Source: Arthrobacter sp. MYb229
GTDB lineage: Bacteria > Actinomycetota > Actinomycetes > Actinomycetales > Micrococcaceae
Direction of reading: 5' to 3'
Assembly (NCBI RefSeq): GCF_002975405.1
Contig: NZ_PCPS01000007.1
Location: forward strand, 1-64,000
DNA: 64,000 nucleotides
Part shown: positions 1-8,906 of the stretch, one piece after another
Numbering within the stretch: position 1 is the stretch's first letter
How the letters are laid out: each line of letters opens with the position of its first letter
Position numbers and translations under genes: made by a program
Notes under the pieces: model-generated
Told to the model about the DNA's origin: nothing
What the model saw: the letters and a program-made list of their open reading frames with translations, nothing else
The model's database searches: none

Positions 1-414
1 CGTGACGACAACCGCGAAGGTGGATTCCGTGGCAGCCGTGACGACAGCCGTGGTGGTTTCAAGCGTGACGATAACCGTGGCGGCGGCTTCAAGCGTGACG
101 ACAACCGCGAAGGCGGATTCCGTGGCGCCCGTGACGATAACCGCGGTGGCTTCAAGCGTGACGATAACCGTGGCGGCGGCTTCAAGCGTGACGACAACCG
201 CGAAGGCGGATTCCGTGGCGCCCGCGATGATAACCGCGGTGGCTTCAAGCGTGACGATAACCGTGGTGGTTTCAAGCGCGATGACAACCGCGAAGGCGGA
301 TTCCGTGGTGCCCGTGACGATAACCGCGGTGGCTTCAAGCGTGATGACAGCCGTGGTGGCACCCGTGACGATAACCGCGGTGGCTTCAAGCGTGATGACA
401 ACCGCGGTGACTTC
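1..414 (+). repeat. In-frame tandem repeats encoding RDDNRGGFK units
   Basis: The same 24-36 base segment (coding for RDDNREGGFRG) recurs at positions 1, 94, 187 and 277, i.e. periods of 93, 93 and 90 bases, all multiples of three. Each superunit holds about three 10-residue units of the form RDDNR-GGFK with Ser/Asn, Glu/Gly and Lys/Arg variants. The array is coding and in frame. It may start before the window. Confidence 0.9.
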
Positions 415-1461
415 CGAAGCAAGGGCGACCGCCCCGATCGCGGAAGCCGTTTTGACGACCGGGGACCAGAGGCACCTCGCGCTCACAACCCGGGCGACCT
501 GCGCATCTCGAACCGTCCCGACCGTGAGCAGTCGCCAGAAATCGACGAGGACGTTACCGGTAAGGAGCTGGATCGCGTCGCACGCGCCCAGCTTCGCTAT
601 CTCGAAGAGCGTTCGGCAAGCTGGGTTGCTAAGCACCTTGTAATGGCAGGGCGTCTACTTGAAGAAGATCCAGAGCTGGCCTACGAGCACACACTGGCAG
701 CTTCCCGTCGTGGTGGCCGTGTTGCGGTCGTCCGAGAAGCAGTTGGCATCGCTGCCTACCACGCAGGCAAATATGCTGATTCGTTGCGTGAACTGCGCAC
801 TCACCGCCGGATCTCCGGTTCGGACTACAACCTGCCGTTGATTGCCGACTCGTTGCGTGGCCTGGGCCGTGCCGAAAAGGCTATCGAACTGGCGCACTCC
901 GAGGAATGCGCGAACCTGGAAACCGCAGTGAAGGTCGAAATGCATATGGTTGCGGCCGGCTGCTTCGGCGACTTGGGACAACTTGATAAGGCCCTGTCGG
1001 AACTGGAGTCCTTGGAGCAGCTAGACTTCAACCGTGCCTATTCGTTCAGCCCGCGTTTGTTCACCGCCTACGCTGATCTGCTTTCCGCAGCTGGACGTGG
1101 CGAAGAGTCAAAGCGCTGGTTTGCTCAGGTCGCTACTGCCGAGCGGGCCCTAGGCATCGAGGAAGAAACCGAATCCTTCATCGTGGATCTGGCTCCAGAG
1201 ATGGACGAAGAGGATGAGCGTCCACGGGCCAAGGACGTGGTTGATGAAAACATCGTCGTCGTAGCTGATGAGCACGATGCTGTCGCAGAGGCCGACTCGG
1301 ACGAAGCCGAGGAAGACGAAGTTGATACCAAACTAGACGGCATCGACGAAGACGACTCAGTTGCCGAGCAGACCGGCATCGATGAAGAAGACGCACTGGT
1401 CGAGGTTCAAGCCGAAGAGGCCGAGGCTGAGATCGAGACCGAAACCGACTCCCAGAAGTAG
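1..1461 (+). CDS. TPR-like protein with repetitive Arg/Asp/Gly N-terminus (5' partial)
   Basis: The reading frame is open from base 1, so the start lies outside the window; the stop is TAG at 1459-1461. About 137 residues of RDDNRGGFK-type repeats are followed by a short linker and an alpha-helical region with TPR-like character (AYEHTLAASRRGGR, AYHAGKYADSLRELR). The C-terminal 90 residues are very acidic (runs of EED/DEE). Position directly before a HAD phosphatase, tlyA and an NAD kinase matches the tetratricopeptide protein Rv1691 at the head of the same cluster in mycobacteria. The helical domain is presumably a protein-interaction scaffold; the charged ends look intrinsically disordered. 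Molecular role is unknown. Other frames through the repeats are also open but are shadows, since only this frame continues into the conserved domain. Confidence 0.8.
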   Translation, partial: RDDNREGGFRGSRDDSRGGFKRDDNRGGGFKRDDNREGGFRGARDDNRGGFKRDDNRGGGFKRDDNREGGFRGARDDNRGGFKRDDNRGGFKRDDNREGGFRGARDDNRGGFKRDDSRGGTRDDNRGGFKRDDNRGDFRSKGDRPDRGSRFDDRGPEAPRAHNPGDLRISNRPDREQSPEIDEDVTGKELDRVARAQLRYLEERSASWVAKHLVMAGRLLEEDPELAYEHTLAASRRGGRVAVVREAVGIAAYHAGKYADSLRELRTHRRISGSDYNLPLIADSLRGLGRAEKAIELAHSEECANLETAVKVEMHMVAAGCFGDLGQLDKALSELESLEQLDFNRAYSFSPRLFTAYADLLSAAGRGEESKRWFAQVATAERALGIEEETESFIVDLAPEMDEEDERPRAKDVVDENIVVVADEHDAVAEADSDEAEEDEVDTKLDGIDEDDSVAEQTGIDEEDALVEVQAEEAEAEIETETDSQK

Positions 1462-1474
1462 GAACTAGTACCGA

Positions 1475-2482
1475 ATGCTGATCTCCGGATTTGATTCTGT
1501 GCTTTCCGACCTCGATGGCGTCGTCTATGCGGGTCCCAATGGGATCCCCGACGCCGTCGAGTCGTTGAATGCACTAGCCGAAGTAAACGTCGCTCTGGCG
1601 TTCATCACCAATAATGCGGGGCGATCGCCGATGTCGGTCGCGGCCCACCTGCGTCAGCTTGGTGTGAAAACCGGTGCTGAGCAGGTTTTCGGTTCTGCCG
1701 ATGCCGGCGCCGAAATGCTGGCACGCGAATTGAATCCGGGCAGCAAGGTCCTAGTGGTCGGGTCCCCGTATCTGCGTGAATGCATCGCGGTGCGGGGACT
1801 GGAAGTCGTCGAATCGCACAAAGACGAGCCGGTGGCGGTGATCCAAGGCTTCGATCCTAACGTCGCATGGAACGATCTAGCCGAGGCAAGCTATGCCATC
1901 AACAACGGCGCCCAGTGGGTTGCCACAAACACGGATCTCACGATCCCACGCGCCGAGGGCATCGCCCCGGGCAACGGTTCGTTGGTCCACGCGGTAAAAC
2001 TGGCCACCGGTGTGACCCCACGTGTGGCCGGCAAGCCTGAATCCTATCTTTTCTCCCGCGCCGCGGACCGACTCGATTCTCGGCGCCCATTGGTAGTCGG
2101 TGATCGTCTTGACACCGATATTCTCGGTGGCTATCGGGCGGGGTTCTCAACCGCGCTGGTGCTGACCGGTGTAGATTCCCCGCGCACTGCGCTAGGGGCC
2201 CCGGTTGCCGAACGTCCAAACTACTTGATTTCAAGTCTCGCGGACCTCTACCGGCCGTACCCGACGATCAAGGTCCTCGGATATGGGGTTCAAGTCGGCG
2301 AGTCTGTAGCGAAGGTGGAAGGTGACTCCATTGAGGTCAACGGGAACGAATCGGACCTGAATGCCTGGCGGGCCGCGTGTCACGCATGGTGGCTGGCTCA
2401 TTCGCGTCAGCAAGAACATGTCAGCCCAGTAATCCGGTTCACCTCCCGCGGATTGGATACCCTGCGACGAGCACAGAGGTGA
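1475..2482 (+). CDS. HAD-IIA family hydrolase (NagD-like phosphatase)
   Basis: 335 residues. HAD motif I is SDLDGVVYAG (Asp12 and Asp14), motif II FITNNAGRS near residue 48, and motif IV VVGDRLDTDILGG near residue 208, in the order and spacing of the NagD/PGP/4-nitrophenylphosphatase branch of the HAD superfamily. These are Mg-dependent phosphatases acting on sugar phosphates, nucleotides or glycerol phosphate; the orthologue in mycobacteria (Rv1692) is reported as a glycerol-3-phosphate phosphatase, so that is a reasonable but unproven substrate. It begins 13 bases after the preceding stop and is followed by overlapping or nearly overlapping genes, so it is part of the same operon. Confidence 0.9.
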   Translation: MLISGFDSVLSDLDGVVYAGPNGIPDAVESLNALAEVNVALAFITNNAGRSPMSVAAHLRQLGVKTGAEQVFGSADAGAEMLARELNPGSKVLVVGSPYLRECIAVRGLEVVESHKDEPVAVIQGFDPNVAWNDLAEASYAINNGAQWVATNTDLTIPRAEGIAPGNGSLVHAVKLATGVTPRVAGKPESYLFSRAADRLDSRRPLVVGDRLDTDILGGYRAGFSTALVLTGVDSPRTALGAPVAERPNYLISSLADLYRPYPTIKVLGYGVQVGESVAKVEGDSIEVNGNESDLNAWRAACHAWWLAHSRQQEHVSPVIRFTSRGLDTLRRAQR

Positions 2483-2487
2483 ATGAC

Positions 2488-2658
2488 GTGAACATGGAAC
2501 CCCCTCGCCCCAAGCCAGTAGCCCCCATGGACGACCAGCGGGTAGACGCAACGTTGTCCTCGCTAGGGCAGCAGGATGTGATCGCGCACGCCGCAGTATA
2601 TGAGCAGCTGCTCGATTCCCTCCAAGCCGAACTCAATTCCACGGAGCTCCACGGATGA
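2488..2658 (+). CDS. Conserved small hypothetical protein (56 aa)
   Basis: GTG start at 2488 chosen because AGAGG at 2475-2479 sits eight bases upstream; ATG 2494 and GTG 2479 are alternatives. The product starts VNMEPPRPKPVAP and continues with a helical segment (VIAHAAVYEQLLDSLQAEL). It lies exactly between the HAD phosphatase and tlyA, and its stop overlaps the tlyA start as ATGA, which is the place of the 58-residue Rv1693 in mycobacteria. No function is known to me. It could serve translational coupling of tlyA as much as act as a protein. Confidence 0.7.
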   Translation: MNMEPPRPKPVAPMDDQRVDATLSSLGQQDVIAHAAVYEQLLDSLQAELNSTELHG

Positions 2659-3449
2659 ACCGACTCGATCAGGAACTTGTTTCTCGATCTCTGGCCCGTT
2701 CGCGCACCGAGGCCGCCAAGCTCATCGAGGCTCACCGGGTGTTGCTCGATGGAGTGTGCGTCACCAAGGCCGCCAAAAAAATTCCGACCACGGCCAGGCT
2801 CGAAGTGCTGGCCAGTATCGGCGAAGAATACGTTTCCCGAGCCGGGCACAAGCTTGCCGGAGCACTAGATGTGTTTACGACCGTCGACCCAATGTCTATG
2901 CGCTGTCTCGATGCAGGAGCGTCGACCGGCGGATTCACCGATGTGCTATTGCGCCGCGGGGCTAAGCATGTAGTGGCAGCCGATGTTGGGCATGGACAGC
3001 TCGTCGATCAGATCCGCCAAGACCGACGGGTTTCGGTTTTTGAAGGGCTTAACGTTCGTTATCTGAAACCCGAAGATATTGGAGGAGAAGTCGACCTTGT
3101 AGTGGCCGACTTGTCCTTCATCTCCTTGCGCTTGGTGATCGATGCGCTCGCGGGAGCAACACGCCTAGGCGGTTCCTTGATGTTGATGGTCAAGCCGCAG
3201 TTTGAAGTTGGCCGCGACCACTTGAACCGCACCGGTGTGGTTTCATCTCCCGAGCTACGCCGCAGCTCCATTGAAGGCGTCGTGAAAGCCGCGCGGGAAG
3301 CCGGGCTGGAGCTTTGCGGAGTAGCCCGCAGCCCGCTGCCCGGACAAGACGGCAACGTTGAATTCTTCCTTTGGCTCGGAAAAGTTCCAACCGGTCATCA
3401 ACAATCGGTCAGTGAAACCGAAATGTGGGACGCGGTTGACTACTCTTAG
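2655..3449 (+). CDS. tlyA: TlyA family rRNA 2'-O-methyltransferase / hemolysin-like
   Basis: 264 residues. An N-terminal S4 RNA-binding domain (residues 1-60, MNRLDQELVSRSLARSR, VLLDGVCVTKAAKK) is followed by an FtsJ-type Rossmann methyltransferase with SRAGHKLAGAL, the SAM-binding DAGASTGGFTDVLL and a catalytic-type K in LMVKPQFEVG. In actinobacteria TlyA methylates 16S C1409 and 23S C1920 and this sets capreomycin/viomycin susceptibility. ATG at 2655 overlaps the previous stop (ATGA) and has GGAG at eight bases. The SAM motif and S4 fold make the family certain; the exact targets are inferred. Confidence 0.93.
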   Translation: MNRLDQELVSRSLARSRTEAAKLIEAHRVLLDGVCVTKAAKKIPTTARLEVLASIGEEYVSRAGHKLAGALDVFTTVDPMSMRCLDAGASTGGFTDVLLRRGAKHVVAADVGHGQLVDQIRQDRRVSVFEGLNVRYLKPEDIGGEVDLVVADLSFISLRLVIDALAGATRLGGSLMLMVKPQFEVGRDHLNRTGVVSSPELRRSSIEGVVKAAREAGLELCGVARSPLPGQDGNVEFFLWLGKVPTGHQQSVSETEMWDAVDYS

Positions 3450-3520
3450 AAGTGACTTGCTTGTGCGGTGACATACTCAGCGCCAAGCACATACCTCGAA
3501 CCAGAGAGGGGCAGCCTGCC

Positions 3521-4546
3521 TTGCGACGCATTCTAGTTTTCACCCACACCGGGCGCCAAGAAGCGATCGCCGCGGCCATCGAAACCTGTGGGTTGCTCGA
3601 TGCGGCAGGTGTGATGCCGGTAATGCGTCAAAAGGATCACGAAGCAGTGCTGGAGGCCAGCCACGGGCTGCAGGTTCCCATGGAGATCTTGGACCAGGAC
3701 TGCACCATCGATGAGGTGGATCTGGGCGTAGTCCTTGGCGGCGACGGGTCGGTGCTGCGCGCCGCGGAACTGGTCCGCCAAGCGCCGCTGCCATTGGTCG
3801 GCGTGAATCTAGGGCATGTCGGTTTCCTTGCGGAGGCCGAGCGCTCCGAGCTGGCGAGCACCGTACGGGATCTCGTCTCCGGTGCATATTCCGTCGAAGA
3901 GCGGATGACCATCGAGGTTAAGGTGTGGTTGGACAATGTCTGCCTGGCCGAAACTTGGGCTCTGAATGAAGCCGCCGTTGAAAAAGCCAACCGTGAACGC
4001 ATGATCGAAGTGGTAATCGAGGTAGACGGTCGACCAATCTCCACATTCGGCTGCGATGGCGTCGTGATGGCTACCCCCACCGGATCTACCGCATATGCAT
4101 TCTCGGCTGGAGGCCCGGTAGTTTGGCCAGAGGTTGCCGCGCTGATTATGGTTCCGATTAGTGCGCATGCGCTGTTTGCCAAACCGCTGGTGGTTTCCCC
4201 GGACTCGGTTATGGCTGTGGAGACGCTCACTCGCTCAGAGGCCGGTGCGGTGCTGTGGTGCGATGGGCGCCGTACCATCGACCTGCCTCCGGGTGCACGC
4301 ATCGAGGTTACGCGCAGTGAAATACCGGTACGCATGGCTCGCTTGAACACCACTCCTTTCTCCGAACGTCTGGTGAAGAAGTTTGAATTGCCCATCCAGG
4401 GTTGGCGCGGACCTGCCGACGAGGACGATCGTCGTCCGGCGACCACCGCGCTGCAGGTGACCGGCCCGGGCTTTCAAAGCATTGAGCCGCACCACAAAGA
4501 CGAACCAAGCATCCCCTTGGTAGCCCGTGACGAAACTAAGCAGTAG
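3521..4546 (+). CDS. nadK: NAD kinase
   Basis: Phosphorylates NAD to NADP. The TTG at 3521 is preferred: it gives MRRILVFTHTGRQEA, matching where actinobacterial NAD kinases begin, and AGAGGGG at 3504-3510 is a good ribosome-binding site; the frame is open back to GTG 3452. Family motifs are LGGDGSVLRAAE (GGDGS near residue 73), NLGHVGFLAEAE, and GDGVVMATPTGSTAY with the NE/D-type NAD-binding segment ALNEAAVEK. 341 residues with a slightly extended tail after the core. Same strand as tlyA and recN, in the conserved order tlyA-ppnK-recN. Confidence 0.93.
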   Translation: MRRILVFTHTGRQEAIAAAIETCGLLDAAGVMPVMRQKDHEAVLEASHGLQVPMEILDQDCTIDEVDLGVVLGGDGSVLRAAELVRQAPLPLVGVNLGHVGFLAEAERSELASTVRDLVSGAYSVEERMTIEVKVWLDNVCLAETWALNEAAVEKANRERMIEVVIEVDGRPISTFGCDGVVMATPTGSTAYAFSAGGPVVWPEVAALIMVPISAHALFAKPLVVSPDSVMAVETLTRSEAGAVLWCDGRRTIDLPPGARIEVTRSEIPVRMARLNTTPFSERLVKKFELPIQGWRGPADEDDRRPATTALQVTGPGFQSIEPHHKDEPSIPLVARDETKQ

Positions 4547-4571
4547 GAAACACGACCCGCAGTAACGATAT

Positions 4572-4602
4572 TCGAACAAACTTACGATTGAGCAAGTACT
4601 AT
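4572..4602 (+). promoter_or_regulatory. Candidate LexA (SOS) box and -10 upstream of recN
   Basis: TCGAAC-AAAC-TTACGA at 4572-4587 resembles the actinobacterial SOS box TCGAAC-N4-GTTCGA, perfect in the left half and four of six in the right. A -10-like TACTAT at 4597-4602 follows, so the box would cover the -35 region. recN is an SOS gene in many bacteria. The match is by eye only. Confidence 0.5.
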
Positions 4603-4649
4603 TAGGACGAGAACTGGAACGCATGAACTAGAACGACCGGGAGCGGGCT

Positions 4650-6398
4650 ATGATTCAGGAAATTTCGATCTCCAACCTTGGCGTGATCACTAAGGCAACT
4701 CTGCCACTGGGGCCGGGGTTGACGGTAGTCACCGGTGAAACGGGCGCGGGTAAGACCATGGTCATCACCGCCTTGTCACTATTGCTTGGGCGGCGGGCCG
4801 ATGCAGGTGCCGTGCGAAACGGCGCCAAGCATGCGCTGGCCGAAGCGGTCGTGCATCTGGAGCCCGACAATCACGTACTTGAATCCGCCACCCATGCCGG
4901 CGCGTTCGTGGACGAGGTGGGGGAGAAGAGCGAACTGATCCTCACCCGGTCGCTGTCCGCGCAGGGGCGCTCGAAGGCGACTGTCGGAGGACGAAGCGCT
5001 CCGGTAGGTTTGCTGGCCGAATTGGGCCAAGAGCTTGTCGCGGTGCATGGCCAGTCCGATCAGATCCGTCTGAAGGAAGCCAGCGCGCAGCGCGACGCGC
5101 TGGACCGTTTCGCTGGCTCGGCCCTTGCCCGCACGTTAAGCAGCTATCAGCGCACCTATCGGCAGTGGCGCACCGCCAGCAAGGAACTCTCGGCGCTGAA
5201 GCAAGACTCGCGAGATCGGGTGCGCGAAGCCGAAAATCTACGACTGGCTCTCGACGAGATCGATTCGCTGGAGCCAATGCCAGGCGAAGACGAACAACTG
5301 CGCGAAACCGCAATCAAGCTGGGCAATGTCGAATCGCTGCGCAACGCCAGCCAGCAGGCTCGCGCGATCGTCGACAGCGAAGATTTTGAGACCCCCGGGA
5401 TCACCACCCTGGCCGAATCCGCTCGCGGTGTGCTCGCGCAGTCAAGCGGCGATGATCCAGCATTGGCGGCATTTGCCGAGCGCGCCGCAGAATTGGGCAT
5501 TCTCGCCTCCGAACTTTCTAGTGATATGGCCAGCTATGTTTCGGACCTCGATGAAGAGGGGCCGGAGCGGCTGGCGCTGATCGAATCCCGCCGCGCGGAA
5601 CTGAACAAGCTGCTGCGCAAGTACGCACCGAGCATCGATGAGGTGCTTGCCTGGGCTGATGAGTCCCGACAGCGGCTGGAGCAGCTTGGTTCCGATGACA
5701 CCCGCATCGAGGAGCTCGAAAGCACGGTGGTCGAACTGGAGCAGAAGGCCGCGTCGCTGGCTACCGAACTATCCGAGTCTCGTCGTAAGGCGGCCGCAAA
5801 GCTCTCCAAGCGGGTCAGCGAGGAATTGACGGCGTTGGCCATGCCGGATGCGAAACTATTTGTCGAGATCAGTGAATTGCCTGAACCCGGTGCCTACGGC
5901 CAAGACCAGATCGAGATGCTGCTTGCTCCGCATGCCGGCGCCTCGCCGCGGCCGCTGGGCAAGGGGGCCAGTGGTGGTGAGCTCTCACGCGTGATGCTTG
6001 CCATCGAGGTGGTGCTCGCGGCGGTGGACCCGGTGCCAACCTTTATCTTCGACGAGGTCGACTCGGGCGTGGGCGGCAAGGCGGCGGTAAGCATTGGTGA
6101 GAGGTTAGCCATGCTCGCGCGCCATGTGCAGGTCATTGTGGTCACACACCTGCCCCAGGTTGCCGCTTACGCAGATCGTCATATCCGGGTGATCAAGACC
6201 TCAAATGGAAAATCCGCGGCCGGTGCAGGGTTTACCGCCAGCGATGTAATCACCTTGGACGAGGCCGAGCGCGTGCGCGAGTTGGCGCGCATGCTGGCAG
6301 GTCAGGAGGATTCCGACACCGCGCAGGCGCATGCCGAAGAGCTGCTCGCCGACGCGCGAAAGATGGTCGACGCTCTGGTGACGAAGAGCGCACGCTAG
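4650..6398 (+). CDS. recN: DNA repair protein RecN
   Basis: 582-residue SMC-like ATPase of double-strand break repair. Walker A GETGAGKT is at residues 29-36; the centre is a charged coiled coil (ELESTVVELEQKAASLATELSESRR); the ABC signature is GASGGELSRVMLA and Walker B TFIFDEVDSGVGG followed by VTHLPQVAA. Full family length. ATG 4650 is preceded by GGGAGCGGG. The 103-base gap from the NAD kinase gene holds a candidate LexA-controlled promoter, so recN probably has its own SOS expression besides any read-through. Confidence 0.97.
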   Translation: MIQEISISNLGVITKATLPLGPGLTVVTGETGAGKTMVITALSLLLGRRADAGAVRNGAKHALAEAVVHLEPDNHVLESATHAGAFVDEVGEKSELILTRSLSAQGRSKATVGGRSAPVGLLAELGQELVAVHGQSDQIRLKEASAQRDALDRFAGSALARTLSSYQRTYRQWRTASKELSALKQDSRDRVREAENLRLALDEIDSLEPMPGEDEQLRETAIKLGNVESLRNASQQARAIVDSEDFETPGITTLAESARGVLAQSSGDDPALAAFAERAAELGILASELSSDMASYVSDLDEEGPERLALIESRRAELNKLLRKYAPSIDEVLAWADESRQRLEQLGSDDTRIEELESTVVELEQKAASLATELSESRRKAAAKLSKRVSEELTALAMPDAKLFVEISELPEPGAYGQDQIEMLLAPHAGASPRPLGKGASGGELSRVMLAIEVVLAAVDPVPTFIFDEVDSGVGGKAAVSIGERLAMLARHVQVIVVTHLPQVAAYADRHIRVIKTSNGKSAAGAGFTASDVITLDEAERVRELARMLAGQEDSDTAQAHAEELLADARKMVDALVTKSAR

Positions 6399-6414
6399 AT
6401 TGCGGAATCGGACT

Positions 6415-6442
6415 TTGGCATCGCGGATGCGTGTCGTAGAGT
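6415..6442 (+). promoter_or_regulatory. Candidate promoter of pyrG
   Basis: TTGGCA (6415-6420), a 16-base spacer and TAGAGT (6437-6442) form a housekeeping-type promoter in the 101-base gap after recN, about 55 bases before the pyrG start. Confidence 0.45.
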
Positions 6443-6499
6443 TGCAAAGTGGATGGTCGGTATTCGCGCAAGCGAGCAATGGTGATAGGATGAAATCCC

Positions 6500-8182
6500 G
6501 TGGTGCAGCGTAATTTAACTCGTGATTCTCGGTCGTCTGAAACGACAAAGCATATCTTCGTCACCGGCGGTGTGGCCTCCTCCCTGGGTAAGGGATTGAC
6601 GGCATCCAGCCTTGGACATCTACTTCGAGCTCGTGGTCTCTCAGTGACCATGCAGAAGCTCGATCCGTACCTGAACGTCGATCCAGGTACAATGAACCCC
6701 TTCCAGCACGGTGAAGTCTTCGTTACCGACGATGGCGCAGAAACCGACCTGGACATTGGACACTATGAGCGTTTCCTGGATGAAAATCTTCCAGGCAGCG
6801 CGAATGTGACCACCGGTCAGGTTTACTCAACCGTTCTGGAACGCGAACGTCGCGGCGAATACCTGGGCGACACCGTCCAGGTCATCCCGCATATCACCGA
6901 TGAGATCAAGCGCCGTATGCGTTTGGCCGCCACCGATCCCGGTGCCGGCAAGTCCGCCCCGGACGTGATCATCACCGAAATCGGTGGCACCGTCGGCGAT
7001 ATCGAATCCCAGCCATTCCTCGAAGCGGCCCGCCAGGTCCGCCAGGATATCGGCCGGAAGAACGCCTTCTTCGTGCACGTCTCCCTCGTTCCATACATTG
7101 GTCCAAGCCATGAGCTGAAGACCAAGCCAACCCAGCATTCGGTGGCAGCCCTGCGCTCCATCGGCATTCAGCCAGACGCACTGGTAATCCGCTCGGACCG
7201 TGAAATTCCCGACGAGATGCGCGCCAAGCTCGGCCGTACCTGCGATGTGGAAACCGAAGCGGTCATTAGCTGCGCCGATGCGCCAAGCATCTACGAAGTT
7301 CCCAAGATCCTGCACTCCCAGGGCCTTGACGCCTACATCGTGCAGACCTTGGAACTGAAGTTCCGCGACGTGGACTGGGAGGGCTGGGACCGACTGCTGG
7401 ACGTGGTGCACAACCCGAAGCATGAACTGACCATCGCTCTGGTGGGCAAGTACATCGATCTGCCAGATGCCTACCTGTCGGTTACCGAGGCGCTGAAGGC
7501 CGGTGGTTTCGCCAATGAATCCAAGGTCAAGATTCGCTGGGTGCCATCGGATGACTGCGCCACCGAAGACGGTGCACGCAAGTCGCTTGAGGGCGCCGAA
7601 GCGATCTGCGTCCCCGGCGGATTCGGCATTCGCGGCTTGGAAGGCAAGCTCGGAGCATTGCGCTTCGCTCGCGAAAACCAGATTCCAACCCTCGGCCTCT
7701 GCCTGGGGCTGCAGTCGATGGTGATCGAGTACGCCCGCAACATGGCCGGCCTGCCAGGGGCTTCCTCGACCGAATTCGATCCAGAATCTTCCACCCCGGT
7801 CATCGCGACCATGGAAGAGCAGCTGAGCATCGTTGACGGAAAGGGCGATCTTGGCGGCACCATGCGTCTGGGACTGTATGACGCGAGGCTCGCAGCAGGA
7901 TCGGTCTTGGCTGAAACCTATGGCAAGACCGAGGTCGCAGAACGACACCGTCACCGCTATGAGGTCAACAACGCCTACCGTGCGCAGCTCGAAGAAGCAG
8001 GTCTGGTCTTCTCTGGTACCTCCCCGGACGGACAGCTTGTCGAGTTCGTGGAACTGCCTAAGGACGTACACCCGTACTACGTCTCCACGCAGGCCCACCC
8101 GGAACTCTCCAGCCGCCCAACCCGTCCGCACCCGCTGTTTGCAGGTCTGGTCGCCGCGGCGCTGGCCAAGCGCAACGCCTAA
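6500..8182 (+). CDS. pyrG: CTP synthase
   Basis: 560 residues; converts UTP, ATP and glutamine to CTP. The amidoligase domain (roughly residues 15-285) has [20 protein letters not shown] and the [22 protein letters not shown] region; the glutamine amidotransferase domain follows with GGFGIRG, the nucleophile segment [14 protein letters not shown] and the C-terminal HPE of [11 protein letters not shown] at 6500 or 6503 is the start, with ATAGGATGAA upstream. In mycobacteria two genes stand between recN and pyrG; here they are directly adjacent. Confidence 0.97.
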   Translation: MVQRNLTRDSRSSETTKHIFVTGGVASSLGKGLTASSLGHLLRARGLSVTMQKLDPYLNVDPGTMNPFQHGEVFVTDDGAETDLDIGHYERFLDENLPGSANVTTGQVYSTVLERERRGEYLGDTVQVIPHITDEIKRRMRLAATDPGAGKSAPDVIITEIGGTVGDIESQPFLEAARQVRQDIGRKNAFFVHVSLVPYIGPSHELKTKPTQHSVAALRSIGIQPDALVIRSDREIPDEMRAKLGRTCDVETEAVISCADAPSIYEVPKILHSQGLDAYIVQTLELKFRDVDWEGWDRLLDVVHNPKHELTIALVGKYIDLPDAYLSVTEALKAGGFANESKVKIRWVPSDDCATEDGARKSLEGAEAICVPGGFGIRGLEGKLGALRFARENQIPTLGLCLGLQSMVIEYARNMAGLPGASSTEFDPESSTPVIATMEEQLSIVDGKGDLGGTMRLGLYDARLAAGSVLAETYGKTEVAERHRHRYEVNNAYRAQLEEAGLVFSGTSPDGQLVEFVELPKDVHPYYVSTQAHPELSSRPTRPHPLFAGLVAAALAKRNA

Positions 8183-8250
8183 GCAAAACCCGGTTCTAAA
8201 CCGTCTAAGGTAGTACCAGCAAGGTAATACCTATAGAAGGGCCCGTTCGC

Positions 8251-8904
8251 GTGGAACCACAACCGATAGCCGATGAACTTTCACCACGAGAGCTCATCGC
8301 CAGCGAAACCGTTTATGAAGGACGCATCTGGAATGTCGTCCACGATACGGTGCAACTTTCGGATGATGGAACCCGCATCGAGCGAGACTACATCGTGCAC
8401 CCTGGTGCCGTGTCGATTCTCGCCCTCGATGGGCGTGAACGGGTCCTTCTCGTTAACCAATACCGTCACCCGGTAGGCATGCGGCTATGGGAGCTACCCG
8501 CTGGCCTGCTCGACGTGGCTGGCGAGCCGCCCTTGGACGGGGCGAAGCGCGAGCTCTGGGAAGAAGCCGATAGCACCGCCGAGACCTGGTCGGTGCTCAC
8601 CGACGTGTTCCTCTCACCGGGCTCTTCCTCCGAGGCATTGCGCATCTTCTTGGCGCGCGATGTGCAGTTGGTGCCAGAGGACCAACGCCACGCACGGACC
8701 GAAGAAGAAGCTGAAATCATCACCCGCTGGGTGCCCTTGGACGAGGCTGTTGCCGCAGTGCTCGCCGGGGAGATCCACAACCCTTCGGCGGTCGTCGGCC
8801 TGCTGGCAGCGCACGCGGCCCGAGCCACCGGTTACGCCTCGCTACGCGAGGCCAACAGCGCCTTCGAAGCGCACCCTGGGCTGCGCAGCAAAGCCTCATC
8901 GTAG
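8251..8904 (+). CDS. NUDIX hydrolase, ADP-ribose pyrophosphatase type
   Basis: 217 residues, GTG start at 8251 with AAGGG upstream. The Nudix box is AGEPPLDGAKRELWEEADS, followed by the WSVLTDVFLSPGSSSE loop typical of ADP-ribose pyrophosphatases, and the N-terminus carries ETVYEGRIWNVVHDTV, the usual dimer-forming strand of this group. It hydrolyses ADP-ribose to AMP and ribose 5-phosphate by analogy. It lies between pyrG and xerD, as does Rv1700 in mycobacteria, and ends two bases before the xerD start. Confidence 0.9.
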   Translation: MEPQPIADELSPRELIASETVYEGRIWNVVHDTVQLSDDGTRIERDYIVHPGAVSILALDGRERVLLVNQYRHPVGMRLWELPAGLLDVAGEPPLDGAKRELWEEADSTAETWSVLTDVFLSPGSSSEALRIFLARDVQLVPEDQRHARTEEEAEIITRWVPLDEAVAAVLAGEIHNPSAVVGLLAAHAARATGYASLREANSAFEAHPGLRSKASS

Positions 8905-8906
8905 CG

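Noticed and set aside
1-414. Regularly spaced repeats that could suggest a CRISPR array
   Set aside because: The repeats are contiguous, vary in codon-wise fashion, keep one reading frame, and have no unique spacers; they encode a repetitive protein segment.
6827-8131. 434-codon minus-strand frame opposite pyrG
   Set aside because: Shadow of the highly conserved CTP synthase gene.
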